Shown piece after piece: positions 60,002 through 64,000 of a stretch of 64,000 nucleotides of DNA (positions are counted from its first letter, which is position 1; every line of letters starts with the position of its first letter). Position numbers and translations under genes: made by a program. Below the pieces are notes generated by a model. The model saw only the letters and a list, made by a program, of their open reading frames with translations. It did no database searches and was not told the DNA's origin. This DNA comes from Datnioides undecimradiatus (lineage: Eukaryota > Chordata > Actinopteri > Lobotiformes > Datnioididae): assembly GCA_008933995.1 (NCBI GenBank), contig WARS01000090.1, positions 3,956,425 to 4,020,424 of the forward strand. The letters run 5' to 3'.

Positions 60002-60250
60002 AGATGCCTGCAATGGTTTGGGTCCTACTTGAACGACAGGCATTTCCGCGTTGGTATCGCTGATGCCTGGTCAGCTACAGCAGGTGTTCACTGCGGGGTG
60101 GCCCAAGGCTCAGTGCTGTGTGTTCCATTTCTATGCTCTCTTTTGGCCACCTTATATGTATTTATAGACTAATACCAGTTGCATTTTTTCTGCAGATAAT
60201 ACTCTGATCTATCCAAGCCGTGTCCCTACTAACAACTGTCTCAACACAGT
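60002..60250 (+). mobile_element. LINE reverse-transcriptase remnant (L2/Rex-like)
   Basis: Frame 1 reads CLQWFGSYLNDRHFRV, then AGVHCGVAQGSVL (the usual 'CGVPQGSVLGP' block). After a +1 shift it continues SADNTLIYPSRVP at the 'YADDTQIYV' position; the second catalytic Asp is replaced by Asn. Short, frameshifted and inactive. It is in the same orientation as the L2-like copy at 13.9 kb. Confidence 0.75.
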
Positions 60251-60254
60251 CTGC

Positions 60255-61135
60255 TAAATTGCCTTCAGTACATCTACAGATATGTAGTTCCTTGTTGTTC
60301 TTGTCTTTTAAATACTTGCTGTTTGGTGATTTTTTCCTCTTTTAATGATATTCTAGTTTATTTTGCTCCCTTTTTGATTTTATAATGAGTTCAGTTTTTA
60401 TGGCTTTTAGATTGTTTTCTTCTTCTTCTTCGTCTTCTTTTATGTTATTTTTACTACTTCAGCCCAGCACAAGACAATACACTGTGCTCTTATGCTCGCA
60501 CAAGCATAACAGAACGAAGGAGGACATGTTTTTTACACCAAATTATCAGATGTATGAGGCCGCATCGCAACTAGATGATGCTGTCACTTTGTTGCAGCCC
60601 AGCTAACATCTTCATCACCATTATGACCAAAGACTACAGCTTTAGTACACTGAAGAACCTGCTAAGTGCATGGTAATCGAATGTCACAAAGAAGCCGTTT
60701 TAACATTTGCAAGTGATGATTTTCAAGCCCTTTGGGAGTTGTTGTGCGGCGCTTAATCATGTTCCAGCTCTCTCAATATGCTACAAATATGCACTATTCA
60801 GCTGTAAAAAATGCTGCGCAAGTAAACAACACTGACTGCTCCTGCACGGCTGCGAGGAACTAAACTCGCTCGCGAAATTAACTAACTCACAAATAATGTA
60901 CGGACACGAAACAGGCAGCTAACTGCCAAATCTAAAATTAGTTTAAAATTGATTGGATGTTATAATTACTTCAGGTTCAGGACTTTAGAGAGACTTTAGA
61001 TGCTTGAGTAAAAGTGAGTGAAGGAGCACAGCTATCATGATTTGTGCCATCTGCGGAATAGCGGCCTCTTTGAAAACTACAGTGTAAATTATGCACAAAC
61101 CTCTACTCATCTTTCAAGTTCGCGGAGAAATATGC
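60255..61135. other. Unique AT-rich sequence
   Basis: A TTCTTC run at 60419-60440; possibly some LINE 3' DNA at 60300-60420 that I cannot align. No gene. Confidence 0.35.
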
Positions 61136-61321
61136 TCAACTACAGACGCGTACACACACACACACAAACACACGCACAAGCCCTTTTCCTCTTTCCCAGA
61201 GCTTCTCTTCCTTTATCTAATCTGTGTTTTATTGAATATGGTAATTATAATGAAAGGCCTATCTTGCACTTGGTTTAATTTGTTTTTGTGCCTTTTTTCT
61301 GCTCTCTTGCTCTCTCCCTCT

Positions 61322-61358
<37 letters not shown>
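61322..61358 (+). repeat. (TG)n microsatellite
   Basis: TG array. A CA array lies about 160 bp upstream (61151-61166). Confidence 0.95.
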
Positions 61359-61361
<3 letters not shown>

Positions 61362-61540
61362 TTTGTGCGTGCTTGTGCATGAGCGAGACACGGCATGTGT
61401 GCTAATGAGCGTGTGTGTTTGTGTCTGAGACAGTGGTCCCTGCTCTGACACACTGCGTTACAGTGGGACCTTTGTAATGGGGAAATAAGACATGGCTGCT
61501 GATGTCACTGAGGTTTAACTGTGGCTCGAGGGAAGAAGAT

Positions 61541-61577
<37 letters not shown>

Positions 61578-61582
61578 CACAC
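61541..61582 (+). repeat. (CA)n microsatellite
   Basis: CA array with one CG interruption. Confidence 0.95.
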
Positions 61583-61589
61583 GGCATGC

Positions 61590-62635
61590 AGACAGCCCAA
61601 GACATCAACAAAATTCTTCCAGCATGAGGCCTATGGGGGGTTCAGGGGATTAAATACAACATGTAACCTTGGAGACCCGCCTCTGGTTGGCTGTAACATT
61701 TTCGCTCTCGGTGCTCCTGGGGGGTTGTTTGTTGTTTGTGCTCTCGTGTTTTGTCGATAAAACCTAGAATGCTTGATTATGCTTAAAAGGCTGAACCACG
61801 CAGTTCCAATTCTGCCACCCAGGTAAGGACAGATTTGACGTACCTTGTTCTTTTATTCTCTCTCCCCCTTATTCACTCATCAGGACCTCAAAGGCGGAGT
61901 GAAATTAAATACAGAGAGGGAAAAGGGAAAAAGGTTGTCGGCTTCTTTTCAGCTCAGTAACAAAACAGATTTTGTGCTCAAAAAAAAAAAAAAGACAAAA
62001 TCACAAAAAAAAAAATGCTCCTAGAGCCCATTTTCTCTCGCTTTCACGGGATATCACACGAATCAATTCCTCCTTTCTGGCCCTTATTTTTTGTACCAAC
62101 CCATCATTCTAATAAAAACAACCCAGCTTCAAAGAGCTTCTTCGAGATCCAGACATTGCCAAGACGGTAGCCTTCTCGCCCTGTTCCTGGTTTCTATATA
62201 TTTTCATGTGGCAATACAGTGAGAGGGCACAGCGGGAGATGTATAGTTACTGCTATGGGGAGTCTTTTGATATAATGACTCCATTTGACTGGGGTCTGGG
62301 GAGCCTTGTTTGAAAGCATTACCTTTAATGTCGAGCTGCTTCCATTCACTCCGTCATCTCTGATGCTAGTCGGTGTTAATAAGAAGGAGAAAGTTATCAT
62401 TTTTCACAGCGTTTACGGTTACTGGAAGTCACACTGAATGGTTGTGAATATGAAACCTGTGAAATGTGTAATTTTGTGCGGGTGCGCTTGTGCGTATTAG
62501 ACAGAAGAGAGTAAGAAAATGTGCATGCAATATAATATAGCAGTACATGGCCATAGCCTTCAGTATGAAATTACTGGTTCTGTGGATGAAATACTGCACG
62601 ATGCTCTCTCTAAAGTAGACCAAGCAGCCTAATTT
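61590..62635. other. Unique sequence, no gene
   Basis: A-rich runs at 61980-62014. The block 62255-62400 (GATATAATGACTCCATTTG, CCTTTAATGTC) could be conserved. Nothing coding. Confidence 0.35.
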
Positions 62636-62637
62636 TG

Positions 62638-62670
62638 CCCACACACACACGCACACACACACGCGCACGC
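62638..62670 (+). repeat. (CA)n/(CG) alternating array
   Basis: CACACA with CGCACACA and CGCGCACGC interruptions. Confidence 0.9.
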
Positions 62671-62679
62671 AGTGAATAA

Positions 62680-63860
62680 ATGCTCCATTTGAGAGCTCTT
62701 AGAGATGTGATTTAGTCATCTTGCTTGTGCTTGTGTGTGTTGCTGTGAAAGGGAAAGAAGAAGCCGTGTGTTGTGTTTCTTTAATTTCTCTCATGCAGGT
62801 CATGGTGGATGTCAGCCCATTAATAACACCCGCCCGGGCCTTGGGTGTACAGGCTAAAGGGAGGATGTTAACAGCTGTATATGCCTGAACCTGCCTGCCG
62901 CTGCTCCCGGCAGCAGGGTGCTTCCTGTTCTACTTTTTTTTTTTTTTTTTTTGCTGTGCAGATGCATCACAGATTATAGACCATGATGTAATGGCGTGCA
63001 ACAGATTGGTGTGTGCGCTCTTTATGTCGCCTTTGAGCGTGTTTACTTTGTGTTTTCGTTTGTTGTTTGTTTCCTGTGACGTTTTCCGTTCACACATGTA
63101 GCACCGCTTGCCGACAGAGGGTCGGCCGTGGCTTTTCTCTCTGAGGGCAGATGTGGCTTGTTTCCTCTTGTCTTCGCATGCGACGTCGGATGAAAGTGCC
63201 ACACAGGTGTCACACAAGGGGTTTGCCACTGTGACTGACAGTGTTTTTCTCCCTTACCTGCTACTGCCTCACTTTTCTTTCATGTATATATCTTCAGAGG
63301 ATGTACCATGCCTCTGTATACAAGCATTCCACTTTTCTTTCAAAGACTGTTGTCAAAGACAAATTTATTTCCTCCCTAACATAATTGCTTACAACACCTG
63401 AATGAATGTTCCACTGAACAAAGACACAGCTTTGATCTCCTACTGGCATTTATTAATATTACAATGCTTGTTGGATATAAAAAAAATATATATATATATG
63501 CTCGTTTACTCTCTCTTTATTAGCGCTCTGTAAGCGCTTCTCCTTCAAAGACCCAAAGACAAAACCTCGTAAGGAAAGAGAGAGCCCTGAGCCAAAAGCC
63601 TGGGAGCCCACAAGGAATTAAACATTACTGCTGAGCAGCCCCGTCACTGGATCTACAGTATGAGAGCGGGATGCTATGCACAAAAGGGAATGCCTGCAAT
63701 ATAAGAAAGAAACAATATGCTGCCTCCACCGTGAAGCAGAGAGCATTTGTCATCACTATAAACAATTTCTGGCTGATAAGAAGATTAAATCGTGATATGC
63801 AGTATTTCATGAAACACCACACCGAGCTTCTAAAGTTTGAAGTTGAAGACACGCAGAGAG
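62680..63860. other. Unique sequence, no gene
   Basis: T19 run at 62934-62952 and a TA run at 63487-63499. Block 62805-62900 (CCATTAATAACACCCG, GCCGCTGCTCCCGGCAGC) may be regulatory. Confidence 0.35.
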
Positions 63861-63864
63861 GTTA

Positions 63865-64000
63865 GCAGAACTTTGACATTTTGGGAAAACACTTTTTCCC
63901 ATTCTAGCCTGGAGTCGGATAGAAAAATGAATACCCCGCTCGTGGCTGTGTGTCAAGTATAAAGCCGGAGCCAGGAGGCGATTAGCTTAGCTTAGCATAG
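63865..64000. mobile_element. MITE copy, cut by the window end
   Basis: GAACTTTGACATTTTGGG at the left end, then AAGCCGGAGCCAGGAGGC and GATTAGCTTAGCTTAGCATA at the window edge. This is the left half of the family at 28245 and 37285. The right half lies outside the window. Confidence 0.75.

Noticed and set aside
1..64000. CRISPR array, operon or prokaryotic mobile element
   Set aside because: No regularly spaced repeats with unique spacers, and no clustered long frames. Composition and repeats are those of a vertebrate genome.

Overview
This window looks like nuclear DNA from a ray-finned fish, most likely a percomorph teleost. The evidence is the repeat content: degenerate non-LTR retrotransposons (LINEs) of types common in teleosts, a tRNA-derived SINE with a GATG-type tail, a percomorph-style palindromic MITE family ('...TTAGCTTAGCTTAGCATA...'), a 'GGGCTGCAACTAA' dispersed repeat, very many (CA/TG)n and (GA/CT)n microsatellites, and long pyrimidine-biased tracts. 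There are no operons, ribosome binding sites or long open frames. Family assignments come from recognition by eye, not from a database search.

I find no complete protein-coding gene. The window reads as a gene desert or the inside of one or more very long introns. Nearly all open frames of 60-190 codons fall in simple repeats, in transposon remnants, or in AT-rich DNA without splice signals or protein-like composition. The one segment worth testing as an exon is 42220-42388, an open, normal-looking peptide flanked by an AG acceptor and a GTAGGT donor; I do not recognise the product.

Layout. 0-7 kb: GA and CA repeats, a dispersed repeat at about 0.95-1.93 kb split by a 5'-truncated LINE (1180-1856) with visible target-site duplications, pyrimidine tracts at 3.5-4.8 kb, a (TG)26 array and a minus-strand SINE at 6.13-6.45 kb. 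7-13.9 kb: mostly unique sequence with CpG-richer islands near 10.4 and 11.1 kb and CTCF-like motifs near 8.9 and 11.6 kb. 13.9-15.2 kb: a decayed L2-like LINE that keeps a YADD reverse-transcriptase motif. 15-28 kb: a tRNA-like SINE remnant (16.4 kb), a second LINE family fragment (21.2 kb), a pyrimidine tract (22 kb), and a CpG-rich block with a DR1 nuclear-receptor motif (26.6-26.9 kb). 28-38 kb: MITE copies at 28.2 and 37.3 kb, a long pyrimidine tract (29.8-30.5 kb), an L2 tail (32.9 kb) and a minus-strand LINE fragment (35 kb). 38-50 kb: many CA/TG arrays, the candidate exon, two further 'GGGCTGCAACTAA' repeat pieces, and a strong miRNA-like hairpin at 46896-46959. 50-64 kb: AT-rich homeodomain-motif-rich sequence (50.4 kb), a mosaic of old repeats (51.1-51.7 and 54.1-54.7 kb), a LINE reverse-transcriptase remnant (60 kb), further microsatellites, and a MITE copy cut by the window end.

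The functional content most likely to matter is cis-regulatory. Several short unique blocks with clustered homeodomain, Oct-like or nuclear-receptor motifs are flagged as possible conserved non-coding elements, but conservation cannot be judged from one sequence. I see no previously undescribed multi-gene system here.
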